Part shown: in pieces, positions 1-8,054 of the stretch
Position numbering within the stretch: the stretch's first letter is position 1
How the letters are laid out: the number at the start of each line of letters is the position of its first letter
Source: an uncultured Rhodospirillales bacterium
GTDB taxonomy: Bacteria; Pseudomonadota; Alphaproteobacteria; Acetobacterales; Acetobacteraceae
Length of the DNA: 64,000 nucleotides
Assembly (NCBI GenBank): GCA_903924855.1
Contig: CAIYCW010000145.1
Location: forward strand, 17,093-81,092
Direction: 5' to 3'
Made by a program: the position numbers and the translations under genes
The notes under the pieces: model-generated
Database searches by the model: none
What the model was told of the DNA's origin: nothing
The model's input: the letters and a program-made list of their open reading frames with translations, nothing else

Positions 1-71
1 CCAAGCGCGCCACTGAAATGAGCCACGCCGAATGGCGCGCTGCCCGGGCTGAGCTGCTCCGGCGCCGCTGA
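1..71 (+). CDS. Scaffold-like protein, C-terminal fragment at window edge
   Basis: Only the last 22 codons are present, in the frame starting at position 3 and stopping at 69..71. They match the C-terminus of the complete 127-residue gene at 46838..47221. The gene is cut by the window edge, so this is an edge fragment and not evidence of a pseudogene. It lies 104 nt upstream of the capsid gene. Confidence 0.85.
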   Translation, partial: KRATEMSHAEWRAARAELLRRR

Positions 72-175
72 TCACCTCTCTCGGCTGACCCCGAACCCGC
101 CTCGCCCATCCTCCCTCTCTGGCCATCGCCCTGCATTCGCGGGCGAGGACGGCCGTCTGCACAAGGACCAGCACC

Positions 176-1498
176 ATGGGTATCCAGAACTTCCCCGCCG
201 CCCTCCAGCCGATCATCCAGCAGGGCTACCTGGAGCGCGAGTTCCAGGCCTCGCTCGAATCCCGCATCGGCTACCGCATGTGCGCCGACCGCCAAGAGTT
301 TGCCGTCGGCATCGGTGAAACCCTCACCAAGACCCGCGCCGGGCTGAAGCCGTCGGTGACCACGCCGAGCGCGCCGGCCACCAACACCAATCTCGACAAC
401 GGTCTCACCCCGGTGTCGTTCGGCGTCGAGCAATTCACCATCACGCTGAACCACTACGCAGCCACCACAGACCTCAACATCGTCACCTCGCGTGTCGGCA
501 TCGCCTCGCAGTTCCTGCTCAATGCTGCCATCAACGGCGAGCAGGCCGCCCGCAGCCTTGACGAACTGGCGCGCAACGCCCTGTTCAACCCGTATTTCGG
601 CGGCAACACGCGCGTCCGCACCACCCTGTCCTCCGCCGGCCCCGCCGTCTCGGTGGACGATATCCGCGGCTTCCAGATGGTCTTCGTCAACGGCGTGCAG
701 ACCACCGTCGGCGCCAGCACTTCGATGACGGTCACCGTCGGCAGCAACGTCTACACGCTGGTCGGCGCAACCGCCGATGCGGTCAACGTCAGCACGGCGC
801 CCAACGGCATCTCCGGTGTGCTGACCTTCAGCGCTTCCGTCCTGGTCGCCGACGGCACCGCCGGCAATACCGTCATGGCCGCCACCGCCAGCTCCATCAT
901 GCGTCCCAACGGCCGCAGCAACACCCTGGCGCTGCAGTCGACGGACGTGCTGACCATGTCCACCCTGCTCAACGCCGTGGCCCAGCTCCGCCTCAACGCA
1001 GTCCCTGAGATCGACGGCGTCTACAACTGCTACCTCGACCCGGTCAGCGCCCGTCAGCTGTTCGCCGATAACGACTTCCGCCAGCTCTTCCAGGGCGCCA
1101 CCTCGGCCAACCAGGTGTTCAAGAAGGGCATGATCAACGACTTCCTGGGCCTGCGCTTCATCCCCACGACAGAGGCCTACGTCCAGGCCCACCCCACCAT
1201 CAGCGGCGCGGTCATCCGCCGTCCGATCGTCGTGGGCCAGGGCGCCCTCATTGAAGGCGACTTCGCTGGCATGGCCAATGCCGACGTGGCCCCGGACGAC
1301 AGCCTGATCTCGCTCGTGGACGGTATCGCCATGGTCACCCGCGAGCCGATCGATCGCCTGCAGCAGATCATCGCCCAGAGCTGGTACTGGATCGGCGGCT
1401 TCTGCGCCCCGTCCGACACGACGACCAGCCCGACCACGATCCCGACCGCCACCAACGCCGCCTACAAGCGCGCCGTCATGTGCGAGCACATCGGCTGA
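176..1498 (+). CDS. Major capsid protein (HK97 fold, N4-gp56-like)
   Basis: This 440-residue protein should form the phage head shell. It follows the scaffold-like gene directly, where the coat gene is expected. The N-terminus (IIQQGYLEREFQASLESRIG) and the later segment with a YNCYLDPVSARQLFADNDFR-type motif resemble the N4-gp56 group of HK97-fold coat proteins. Residues about 165-245 are Thr/Val/Gly-rich and beta-like, which could be an inserted domain that decorates the capsid surface. No N-terminal protease-cleaved delta domain is obvious. The ATG lies behind an AAGGACC-type ribosome site. Identity is inferred from position and general resemblance, not from a search. Confidence 0.8.
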   Translation: MGIQNFPAALQPIIQQGYLEREFQASLESRIGYRMCADRQEFAVGIGETLTKTRAGLKPSVTTPSAPATNTNLDNGLTPVSFGVEQFTITLNHYAATTDLNIVTSRVGIASQFLLNAAINGEQAARSLDELARNALFNPYFGGNTRVRTTLSSAGPAVSVDDIRGFQMVFVNGVQTTVGASTSMTVTVGSNVYTLVGATADAVNVSTAPNGISGVLTFSASVLVADGTAGNTVMAATASSIMRPNGRSNTLALQSTDVLTMSTLLNAVAQLRLNAVPEIDGVYNCYLDPVSARQLFADNDFRQLFQGATSANQVFKKGMINDFLGLRFIPTTEAYVQAHPTISGAVIRRPIVVGQGALIEGDFAGMANADVAPDDSLISLVDGIAMVTREPIDRLQQIIAQSWYWIGGFCAPSDTTTSPTTIPTATNAAYKRAVMCEHIG

Positions 1499-1587
1499 TC
1501 GGCCCGACCGCGACCGGTCCCAGCGGTCGCGGTCGACCACTCCACCTTTCAGTCGCACCCCCCCGTCAGCTGCACCAGGAGCGCTCC

Positions 1588-1839
1588 ATGGCGACCGACG
1601 AACCCGACGACCAGCTCCGCACGACCACCTACGGCGTCGTCAACGGCGCTATGACCCAGATGACCCCGGCCGTGATGAAGGCGACCCATCCCGCCAACAG
1701 CGTCTACACCTTCTCCAAATCGTTCACCTGGAACAACGGACGCTCCCTGCTGCAGTTCCACCGCGGACAGTCCTACCACCTGGACCCGCCGCTGAAGGCG
1801 GCCCTGCTCGCCGCCGGTGCGCCGATCACCCTCGCCTGA
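1588..1839 (+). CDS. Small phage head protein, unknown function
   Basis: This gene encodes 83 residues. The reading frame is open further upstream, overlapping the capsid gene, but the ATG at 1588 has AGGAGC seven bases before it and leaves a normal intergenic gap, so I chose that start. The protein is soluble-looking, with one aromatic-rich stretch (YTFSKSFTWNNGRSLLQF). Its place between capsid and neck genes suggests a head decoration or head-completion role. I do not recognise the family. Confidence 0.7.
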   Translation: MATDEPDDQLRTTTYGVVNGAMTQMTPAVMKATHPANSVYTFSKSFTWNNGRSLLQFHRGQSYHLDPPLKAALLAAGAPITLA

Positions 1840-1870
1840 TCCGAAACCGAACCAACCCTAGGAGCCAGCA

Positions 1871-2248
1871 ATGGCGTTCACCGACAGCGAGCGCACCGAT
1901 CTGCGGCGTCACATGGGCTACCCTGCCTACGGCCTGGGCAATGGCGGTTTCAGCAACTGGCGCTTCTACCAGGCCTTCGGTCTGCTCGAATACCGGCTCC
2001 AGCGCCTCTCCCCCGCCGAAGAGGCGGTTGCCCGCACCTATCTCGTGACCTTGGCGACCCTGGAGACCGCGATCACCGACGCTTCGGTCTCACTTGACAC
2101 CGACACCGCGGCCGCCTGGACCCGCAACGCCCGCGAAGTCGCCGAACGCACCCGCCTGTTCGACGACTGGCGCCGCAGGCTCTGCGGCTTTTTCGGCATC
2201 CCCCCCGGCCCGTCCCTGGGTGAGGCCGGCACAAGGCTGGTGGTGTGA
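1871..2248 (+). CDS. Probable head-tail connector protein
   Basis: This 125-residue protein is predicted mainly helical. It sits two genes after the capsid, the usual place of the adaptor that binds the portal ring (HK97 gp6 or SPP1 gp15 type). A GGAGCC ribosome site precedes the ATG. The stop TGA overlaps the ATG of the next gene (TGATG), indicating translational coupling. The assignment comes from order and helical character; no diagnostic motif is seen. Confidence 0.55.
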   Translation: MAFTDSERTDLRRHMGYPAYGLGNGGFSNWRFYQAFGLLEYRLQRLSPAEEAVARTYLVTLATLETAITDASVSLDTDTAAAWTRNAREVAERTRLFDDWRRRLCGFFGIPPGPSLGEAGTRLVV

Positions 2249-2898
2249 TGGACAGCCTGACTTTGCAGGATCGCATCAACCGCGGGCAGGGCCGCGCCGC
2301 CCGCCATATCGGCGCCCCGCACGACCTGCTCCGCCCCGCCAACACGCTCGAGCCGCTTGCTCCCGCCAACCGGATCCTCAAGCTCCATGCCCAGTTCCTC
2401 CCCCTCGGCGGACGGCACACCCATCCCGTCGTCTTCGGCGAGAATCTGTGGGAAGGCATCTTCGATGCCGCCTACACGCGGCCCGGCGACCTGCTCCGAA
2501 ACATCGACAACGGAACGGTTCACTTCATCGCCGCCCAGCAGCCGCTTCTGCCGGTTCTGTGCGTGCATGCCGCAAGACGCCTTGCCATCTCCCGCGCCGC
2601 CGCCGCCAGCACCCCCGGCCTGAACGCCTATGGCGCCACCGTCACCGCCACTGAAACGGTCCTCGCCAGCTTCTGGCCGGCGGCGATCGTCGTCGGAGGC
2701 GGGCAGGGGACCGGCCAATCCGGCATCGCCTCAGATATACCCTCCGGCACCTGGCAAGTCCTGCTGCCGGTCAGCCTCAACGTCACCCTGCGCATCGGCG
2801 ACCGCCTGACCGACGATCTCGGCCGCATCGCGGTCATCGGCAGCACCGAGCTCACCGATCTCGGCTGGCGCCTGCAGGCCCAGCAGGCCAACACCTGA
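2248..2898 (+). CDS. Phage head-tail joining structural protein, unknown family
   Basis: The product is 216 residues from the ATG at 2248, which overlaps the preceding stop by one base; a GTG at 2245 would add one residue. The sequence is mixed alpha/beta without membrane segments or a signal peptide. Its C-terminal part (LRIGDRLTDDLGRIAVIGSTE) reads like a small beta-barrel. The position between the connector and the presumed tail-completion protein suggests a head-closure role. Function is inferred from order only. Confidence 0.55.
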   Translation: MDSLTLQDRINRGQGRAARHIGAPHDLLRPANTLEPLAPANRILKLHAQFLPLGGRHTHPVVFGENLWEGIFDAAYTRPGDLLRNIDNGTVHFIAAQQPLLPVLCVHAARRLAISRAAAASTPGLNAYGATVTATETVLASFWPAAIVVGGGQGTGQSGIASDIPSGTWQVLLPVSLNVTLRIGDRLTDDLGRIAVIGSTELTDLGWRLQAQQANT

Positions 2899-2908
2899 GA
2901 GGCGACCC

Positions 2909-3739
2909 ATGGCCGATCAATCCGATGTCGAAGCAACCCTCGCCAGTCTCGTCACCGGCATCCTCTATCCCGCCGGAACGAACGCGGCATCGGTCCTCGG
3001 CAGCGTCTGTCACATCTATCGCGGTTGGCCCAACCCGGCCGGCCTCGGCACCGACCTTGCGGCCGGCAATCTGACGGTCACCGTGATGCCGGATGCCGGA
3101 TCGTTCCGGGTTACCACACGCTACCTTGATCCGCCGACGAATCTGACCCCAGCCGCCCCCACGCTCACCGTCACCGTCTCCGGCCAGACCGCCACCATCG
3201 GCGGCACTGCATCGCCAGGCCAGGTGGCCGGCCTGATCGTCGACCGCGCCGCCTTCGTCCACCGCACCGAAGCCGGCGACACGCCCGCCCTGGTCGCCGC
3301 CATCCTCGCCTCCTACATCCGCGGCACCCGGATCGCCCAGGTCTCTGGCCCCTCCATCACCATCCCCGGCGCCGGCCTGCTCGTCGGCCGCGTCGTCGCC
3401 GACCAGACAGCCTTGGCTGAGACCCGCCGCCAGATCCAGGCCTTCCGCGTCGCCTGCTGGTGCCCCGATCCCACCACCCGTGACAGCCTGGCCACCCTGC
3501 TCGACACCGCGCTGAGCCAGGACAGCTTCATCGCCCTGCCGGACAACACCCAGGCCCGCCTGCGTCTGTCCCGCAGCATCACCTTCGATCAGAGCCAGAA
3601 CGCCAACCTTTTCAGACGCGATCTGATCTTCAACGTCGAATACGCCACCACCGTCTCCGACACACTGCCCGCCCTCATCATCGGCTCTACCGCCATCGCT
3701 CCCAACGGCGGGCCCACCACCCAGTCCCTCCTCGGCTGA
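2909..3739 (+). CDS. Probable tail completion/terminator protein
   Basis: This 276-residue protein starts 10 bases after the preceding gene, with GAGAGGCG as ribosome site. Residues about 60-110 are beta-rich with a TLTVTVSGQTATIGG segment, and the rest is mixed. Such proteins between the neck and the sheath of myophages often cap the tail and join it to the head. I see no motif that proves this, and a neck protein is equally possible. Confidence 0.5.
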   Translation: MADQSDVEATLASLVTGILYPAGTNAASVLGSVCHIYRGWPNPAGLGTDLAAGNLTVTVMPDAGSFRVTTRYLDPPTNLTPAAPTLTVTVSGQTATIGGTASPGQVAGLIVDRAAFVHRTEAGDTPALVAAILASYIRGTRIAQVSGPSITIPGAGLLVGRVVADQTALAETRRQIQAFRVACWCPDPTTRDSLATLLDTALSQDSFIALPDNTQARLRLSRSITFDQSQNANLFRRDLIFNVEYATTVSDTLPALIIGSTAIAPNGGPTTQSLLG

Positions 3740-3750
3740 AGGATCTCCCC

Positions 3751-3930
3751 ATGAACATCCAACTCGTCGTCGTGCGGGGCTTCGGTCCGCACGCGAAGGG
3801 CGACTGCATCACCGACCCGGCACAGATCCAGACGATCCTCGCCGGCGAGAACGCATCCCACGTCGTGCGCATCCCCGCACCGGCGCCCGCCGCGCCGACA
3901 TCCCCCGCGCCCATAGCCAAGGAGGCCTGA
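3751..3930 (+). CDS. 59-residue phage protein upstream of the sheath
   Basis: This short gene runs from ATG 3751 to TGA 3928..3930 and fills the gap between the tail-completion gene and the sheath gene. Its predicted product starts MNIQLVVVRGFGPHAKGDCI and ends in a Pro/Ala-rich tail. The stop lies three bases before the sheath ATG, and the sheath ribosome site (GGAGG) is inside its 3' end, so the two are likely coupled. The N-terminal segment could be a small beta-barrel. Function unknown. Confidence 0.7.
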   Translation: MNIQLVVVRGFGPHAKGDCITDPAQIQTILAGENASHVVRIPAPAPAAPTSPAPIAKEA

Positions 3931-3933
3931 TCG

Positions 3934-5505
3934 ATGCCGATCGTCCAGCAAGGCAACATCAACACCACCGCCCTGGTGGTGCCCGATCTTTACGTCCAGA
4001 TCGTCCCGCCCCAGAACCTCGTTCTCAACGGCGTTCCCACCAATGTGCTCGGTGTCGTGGGCTCCGCCAGCTGGGGCCCGGTCGGCCAGCCGGTGATCGC
4101 TTCCTCGATGGCCGACTACGCCCGCAACTTCGGCCCGGTGATGCCCCGCAAATACGACATGGGTACGGTCGTGGCCGCCGCCGTCCAGCAGGGCGCCAGC
4201 AATTTCCGCTGCGTCCGCGTGACCGACGGCACCGACACCGCCGCCAGCATGATCCTGCCGGGCACCAGCTTCCTGCTCGTCGGCCTCTACACCGGCAGCC
4301 TCGGCAACCAGATCGTCGTCAGCCTGGCCGCCGGCAGCAAGGCCAATACCTGGCGCCTGACCGTGACCCTGCCCGGCCTGCAACCCGAGGTGTTCGACAA
4401 TATCGCCGGCACCGGATCCCAGTTCTGGATCAACCTCGCCGCCGCCGTGAACGCCGGCACCGGCGTGCAGCGCGGCCCGAGCCAGCTGGTGGTCGCGACC
4501 GCCGGCGGAACCTCCGTTGCCCCCTCCGCCCAGACCGTGAGCTTCACCATCGGCACTGCCGGCACCGATGGTGCGACCAGCGTGTCCTCCACCTCCCTCG
4601 TCGGTGCCGATACCGTACCCCGCAAGGGCATGTATGCCTTGCGCGGGCAGGGCTGCTCGATCGCCGTCCTCGCCGACGGCGACGACGCCACGCAATGGAC
4701 CACCCAGGCCGGCTTCGGCCTGTCCGAAGGCATCTACATGATCCTCGTGTCGCCTTCCGGCGACACCATCAGCGACATCGTCGCCGTCAAGCAGGCGGTC
4801 GGTCTGGACAGCTACGCCGCCAAGCTGATGTTCGGCGACTGGATCTGGTGGAACGACCAGGTGAACGGAATCCTGCGCCTGATCAGCCCGCAGGGCTTCG
4901 TCGCCGGCAGGCTCGCCAACCTCTCCCCCGAGCAGTCCAGCCTCAACAAGCCCCTCTACGGCGTTGTCGGCAGTCAGAAATCCGGCTCACCGGGCTCTGG
5001 CCAGAGCACCGGCTATTCCTCGGCCGAACTGGCCGCCCTGCTCGGCGTGGGTGTCGATGTGATTGCCAATCCCCAGCCCGGCGGCGCCTTCTGGGGTGTG
5101 CGCGGCGGCCACAACAGCAGCTCGAATTCGGCCACCAACGGCGACAACTATACGCGCCTGACCAACTACATCGCCGCCACCCTGGCCGCCGGCATGGGGC
5201 AGTATGTCGGCCAGGTCATCAACGCCGCCCTGTTCCGCCGCATCCGCGCCACCCAGCTGAGCTTCCTGCAGGCCATGCTCGGCCAGGGCCTGCTCGGCAG
5301 CACCGATGGCACGCTGCCCTTCAGCGTGATCTGTGACACGTCGAACAATCCCGCCGGCCGCACCGGTCTCGGCTACGTCCAGTCCGACGCGCAGATCCGC
5401 TACCAGGCGATCAACGAAAAATTCATCGTCAACATGGAGGGCGGCCAGACCGTCCAGGTGCAGCGCCAGACCCTTCCCGGCACCCCTGGCGCCCTGAGCG
5501 CGTAA
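3934..5505 (+). CDS. Contractile tail sheath protein
   Basis: This 523-residue protein forms the contractile outer tube and identifies the phage as myovirus-like. The N-terminus (VPDLYVQIVPP, then VLGVVGSASWGPVGQP) and the C-terminus (RTGLGYVQSDAQIRYQAINE followed by beta-strands) match the usual sheath architecture. Inserted beta-rich domains of variable sequence occupy the middle (about 105-230). Its length is normal for the family. The gene is followed by the tube gene after 27 bases. Confidence 0.92.
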   Translation: MPIVQQGNINTTALVVPDLYVQIVPPQNLVLNGVPTNVLGVVGSASWGPVGQPVIASSMADYARNFGPVMPRKYDMGTVVAAAVQQGASNFRCVRVTDGTDTAASMILPGTSFLLVGLYTGSLGNQIVVSLAAGSKANTWRLTVTLPGLQPEVFDNIAGTGSQFWINLAAAVNAGTGVQRGPSQLVVATAGGTSVAPSAQTVSFTIGTAGTDGATSVSSTSLVGADTVPRKGMYALRGQGCSIAVLADGDDATQWTTQAGFGLSEGIYMILVSPSGDTISDIVAVKQAVGLDSYAAKLMFGDWIWWNDQVNGILRLISPQGFVAGRLANLSPEQSSLNKPLYGVVGSQKSGSPGSGQSTGYSSAELAALLGVGVDVIANPQPGGAFWGVRGGHNSSSNSATNGDNYTRLTNYIAATLAAGMGQYVGQVINAALFRRIRATQLSFLQAMLGQGLLGSTDGTLPFSVICDTSNNPAGRTGLGYVQSDAQIRYQAINEKFIVNMEGGQTVQVQRQTLPGTPGALSA

Positions 5506-5532
5506 CCACTGAGCGCATAAGGAAATCCCGCA

Positions 5533-5961
5533 ATGACCAGCAGCGCCTTCTCCGTCGGCCGCGACTGCCAGCTCGTGGTGATGGGCCCGTTCGGCCGCAT
5601 CGATCTCACCCATGTCACCGGCTTCGAGAGCCACCAGCTCACCACCCCCATCCGCATCGATCGCATCGACGGCACCCAACTCGGTGCCGAGCTGCCCAAG
5701 GGCTGGGAGGGCAGCTTCGAACTCGAACGCGGCAGCTCAGCCGTCGATGACTTCATCGCCAAGACGGAAGCCGCCTACCGGTCCGGCTCGGTCGTTCCCA
5801 CCGGCACGCTCTACCAATACGTGCAGGAGGTCGACGGCAGCACCAGCACCTATCAATACAACGGCGTCGTCTTCAAACTCGCTCAGGCCGGCACCTGGCG
5901 CGGCGATCAGAGCGTCAAGCAGAAGCTCGACTACTTCGCCACCACTCGCGTGCGCGTCTGA
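5533..5961 (+). CDS. Tail tube protein
   Basis: This 142-residue protein directly follows the sheath, the standard tube position in myophages. It is beta-rich (VMGPFGRIDLTHVTGFESHQ; GWEGSFELERGSS), consistent with the small tube fold that stacks as hexamers inside the sheath. The ribosome site AAGGAAA precedes the ATG. Its last stop base is the A of the next ATG. The family is inferred from order, size and predicted strands. Confidence 0.8.
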   Translation: MTSSAFSVGRDCQLVVMGPFGRIDLTHVTGFESHQLTTPIRIDRIDGTQLGAELPKGWEGSFELERGSSAVDDFIAKTEAAYRSGSVVPTGTLYQYVQEVDGSTSTYQYNGVVFKLAQAGTWRGDQSVKQKLDYFATTRVRV

Positions 5962-6302
5962 TGTCCACGCTGTCCGCCCGCCTGATCGCCGCAGCCGAAG
6001 CAGCACCCACGACCACCGACAGCCAGGGCCGCGTCCTTTCTCTGCGTCGCCTGACGGCGCTCGACAAGCTGCGCCTGTTCAAGGCGGCCGGACCGGCGCT
6101 GGCACAGAACCATCTCTGGCTCGGAATGGCCACCCTGGCCTGCTCGGTCACCGCAATCGACGACGTCCCCGTCCCCCCGCCGGTCAACGAGGCGCAGATC
6201 GAAGCTCTCGTCGGCCGCCTCGGCGATGAAGGCATCAACGCCATCGCCCGCGCGCTCACCCCCCCTGAACCGCTGGACGTGGCAACCCACGCGGGAAACT
6301 GA
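5961..6302 (+). CDS. Tail assembly chaperone, short form (gpG-like)
   Basis: This is the zero-frame product of 113 residues, predicted helical, between the tube and tape-measure slots. Tail assembly chaperones in this position bind the tape measure protein and guide tube polymerisation. The last sense codons are GCG GGA AAC followed by TGA, and they contain the slippery heptamer G GGA AAC. A fraction of ribosomes should therefore shift to -1 and make the long form at 5961..6469. The start overlaps the tube stop by one base. Confidence 0.8.
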   Translation: MSTLSARLIAAAEAAPTTTDSQGRVLSLRRLTALDKLRLFKAAGPALAQNHLWLGMATLACSVTAIDDVPVPPPVNEAQIEALVGRLGDEGINAIARALTPPEPLDVATHAGN

Positions 6303-6469
6303 GCCGGCACCCCGATCTGGTCGACAGTCTCTATCTGTGCCGGAACGGGGTGCCGTTCGATGTCGCCTTCTCACTCCCGCCCGAAGACCGGCTGGCCTGG
6401 GTGATCGCCCTCGGTCAGCTCGATGGCGGCGTGTTCGACTTCCCCTCGATGTCCTGGAAGGAGCGGTGA
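5961..6469 (+). CDS. Tail assembly chaperone, -1 frameshift fusion (gpGT-like)
   Basis: If ribosomes slip back one base at 6293..6299, reading continues as CTG AGC CGG and so on to the TGA at 6467..6469, adding 56 residues for a 169-residue product. The added segment (LYLCRNGVPFDVAFSLPPED, LAWVIALGQLDGG) has no start codon of its own and resembles the GPT domain encoded this way in other tail chaperones. The fusion is inferred from the slippery site, open frame and gene order. The stop overlaps the next ATG (TGATG). Confidence 0.8.
6293..6299 (+). promoter_or_regulatory. Programmed -1 ribosomal frameshift site, GGGAAAC
   Basis: The heptamer G GGA AAC is in the correct phase (X XXY YYZ) and is immediately followed by the zero-frame stop TGA at 6300..6302. 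After slippage the -1 frame is open for 56 codons. This is the arrangement known from lambda G/GT and many tail chaperone genes. Confidence 0.85.
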
Positions 6470-6831
6470 TGACCCTGTCCGACCTCGTCATACACCTGCA
6501 GTCGCTCGATCTCGACGGCATCGCCCGCACAGCCCTCGCCGAGCAGGCCCAGCGCCTGGCCGACCTCGCCCAGGACGCGCTCTCCGTCATGCCCGGCGGC
6601 CCGCACGACCATCCCTGGCGCCGCATCGGCACGCTGCACGAAAGCGTCTCCGCCCAGGCTGAGGATGATACCGCCACTGTCGGCAGCACCTCCCCGACCG
6701 CGCTCTATCAGGAACATGGCACCGCGGAGATCCCGCCACGCCCCACCTTCGGCCCGCTCGCCGACGCCGAAGGCCAGGCCATCGCCGAGACCATCGCCGA
6801 ACGCCTCACCACAGCCCTCAGGAGCCAATGA
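6469..6831 (+). CDS. HK97-gp10-like tail/virion morphogenesis protein
   Basis: I chose the ATG at 6469, which overlaps the stop of the frameshift product, giving 120 residues. The frame is open upstream but would overlap the chaperone. The segment LYQEHGTAEIPPRPTFGPLA is the conserved Y-x-E-x-G-T, P-x-R-P signature of the HK97-gp10/virion-morphogenesis family, which acts in tail completion. Its usual place is nearer the head-tail joint, so its position between chaperone and tape measure is slightly unusual. The final TGA overlaps the next start. Confidence 0.7.
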   Translation: MTLSDLVIHLQSLDLDGIARTALAEQAQRLADLAQDALSVMPGGPHDHPWRRIGTLHESVSAQAEDDTATVGSTSPTALYQEHGTAEIPPRPTFGPLADAEGQAIAETIAERLTTALRSQ

Positions 6832-8051
6832 TGGACGATGCCTATGTCATCGGCATCCGCCTGGCGCTGGATAACGGCGTCAGCGCCGGTGTCGCCGCGA
6901 TCGGCCAGGAACTCGCCGCCCTCGACACACAGATCGCCACAACCGCCCTTAACCTGCAGCGACTGACCGAGATCGCGGCGTCCGCCACGGCTGCGGCGGC
7001 AGGCGACCTCGCCCGCCTTGCCCGCGATCCCGGCCGCAGCCCCCCCCAGGCCCAGGCCGCGCCAGATCCCATCCTGCCCGCCGCACAGAGCTCGGCGATC
7101 CTGCAGGCGACGCGCGCCGAACCTTCCGCGCCTGCTCCTGCAGCCGTCATAACGGCGCCGCCGGTCCCGAGCATCATCATCCGAACCGAGCCCGCCGCAC
7201 CGGCTCAGCCCCAGCAACCCGCCCCATCGTCCCCCGCGCCGCAGTCCCCCCCAGCCTCAAGGACGGCAGCGCCGCCTGCGTCACCGGTATCTCCCCCGCT
7301 GCCGCAGACCGTCGCCTCTGTGGCCGCGCCCGCCGCGCCGCCATCAGTCGTCACGGTCGTCGCAGCGGTCCCGCAGTCGCCAATCCCCGCCGTATCAGCC
7401 GAAGCGATAACCGCCCCATCGTCGCTTCCCGTCGCACCAGCCGCAGTGACGCCCGCGCCATCGCCACCTCCCATCGCACCGGCAGCTACGACATCCGCGC
7501 CCCTTCCGAAACCACCGCCGACAGTCCCGGCAGCCGTGATGGGCACGCCGGCCACGCCGCCGGTCATTCGCATCCTGCAGACCGCCGAACGTCCGGTGTC
7601 TCCAGCGGCTTCCTCATCGCCGGCGCCGTCTGCCTCCTCCACCTCACCCTTGCTGCCGCTGCCGCTGCCGCCATTGCCGTCGCCTCCGTCCCAGGTCGCC
7701 CCGCCCCAGAGCCGATTCGCCCCGTCGCCGCCAGACAGAACTGCGGCCGTCGCCCCCCCCACCGAGCCGCACCCCGCCGCCCCAAGGGCAGCCCGGTCTG
7801 GCCCTGGTGACACCGCCGCCAGACGCGACCCGACCGCGCCCGGCCCGCTGCAGACCTTCCCCTCGGTGGCGCCGCAATCCGCCTCTCCTGCCGCCACTCC
7901 CGTGGGTGGCGATGTCTTTCTCGACGGCGCCCGCGTAGGCACCTGGATAACCAACCACCTCGCCCGTGAAGCCAGCCGACCGCCCACCGGCACCACAGGT
8001 TTCGACCCGCGCATGAGCATCACCTGGCCAGGCGCCCAGCAAGGAGGCTGA
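6828..8051 (+). CDS. Proline/alanine-rich protein in the tape-measure slot
   Basis: This 407-residue protein follows the tail chaperone, where the tape measure protein is normally encoded. The N-terminus (1-65) is helical, and residues about 68-345 are low-complexity Pro/Ala/Ser/Val sequence. The last 48 residues (GGDVFLDGARVGTWITNHLA then GTTGFDPRMS) resemble the C-terminal tail-protein segment seen in phage tail proteins. It lacks the long coiled coil and hydrophobic segments typical of tape measures, and it is short for one. It may be a divergent tape measure whose central ruler has become a polyproline-like spacer, or another tail protein. Confidence 0.6.
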   Translation: MMDDAYVIGIRLALDNGVSAGVAAIGQELAALDTQIATTALNLQRLTEIAASATAAAAGDLARLARDPGRSPPQAQAAPDPILPAAQSSAILQATRAEPSAPAPAAVITAPPVPSIIIRTEPAAPAQPQQPAPSSPAPQSPPASRTAAPPASPVSPPLPQTVASVAAPAAPPSVVTVVAAVPQSPIPAVSAEAITAPSSLPVAPAAVTPAPSPPPIAPAATTSAPLPKPPPTVPAAVMGTPATPPVIRILQTAERPVSPAASSSPAPSASSTSPLLPLPLPPLPSPPSQVAPPQSRFAPSPPDRTAAVAPPTEPHPAAPRAARSGPGDTAARRDPTAPGPLQTFPSVAPQSASPAATPVGGDVFLDGARVGTWITNHLAREASRPPTGTTGFDPRMSITWPGAQQGG

Positions 8052-8054
8052 TCG

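Noticed and set aside
3589-4695. Antisense open frame opposite the tail sheath gene (mirror at 42214..43320)
   Set aside because: Shadow of the sheath gene; His/Gly/Asp-rich composition typical of a GC-rich antisense frame.
6261-6266. C-rich run CCCCCCCT in the tail chaperone as the frameshift site
   Set aside because: A -1 slip there meets TGA at once (6266..6268), and +1 leads into a frame without GPT-like sequence. GGGAAAC fits instead.
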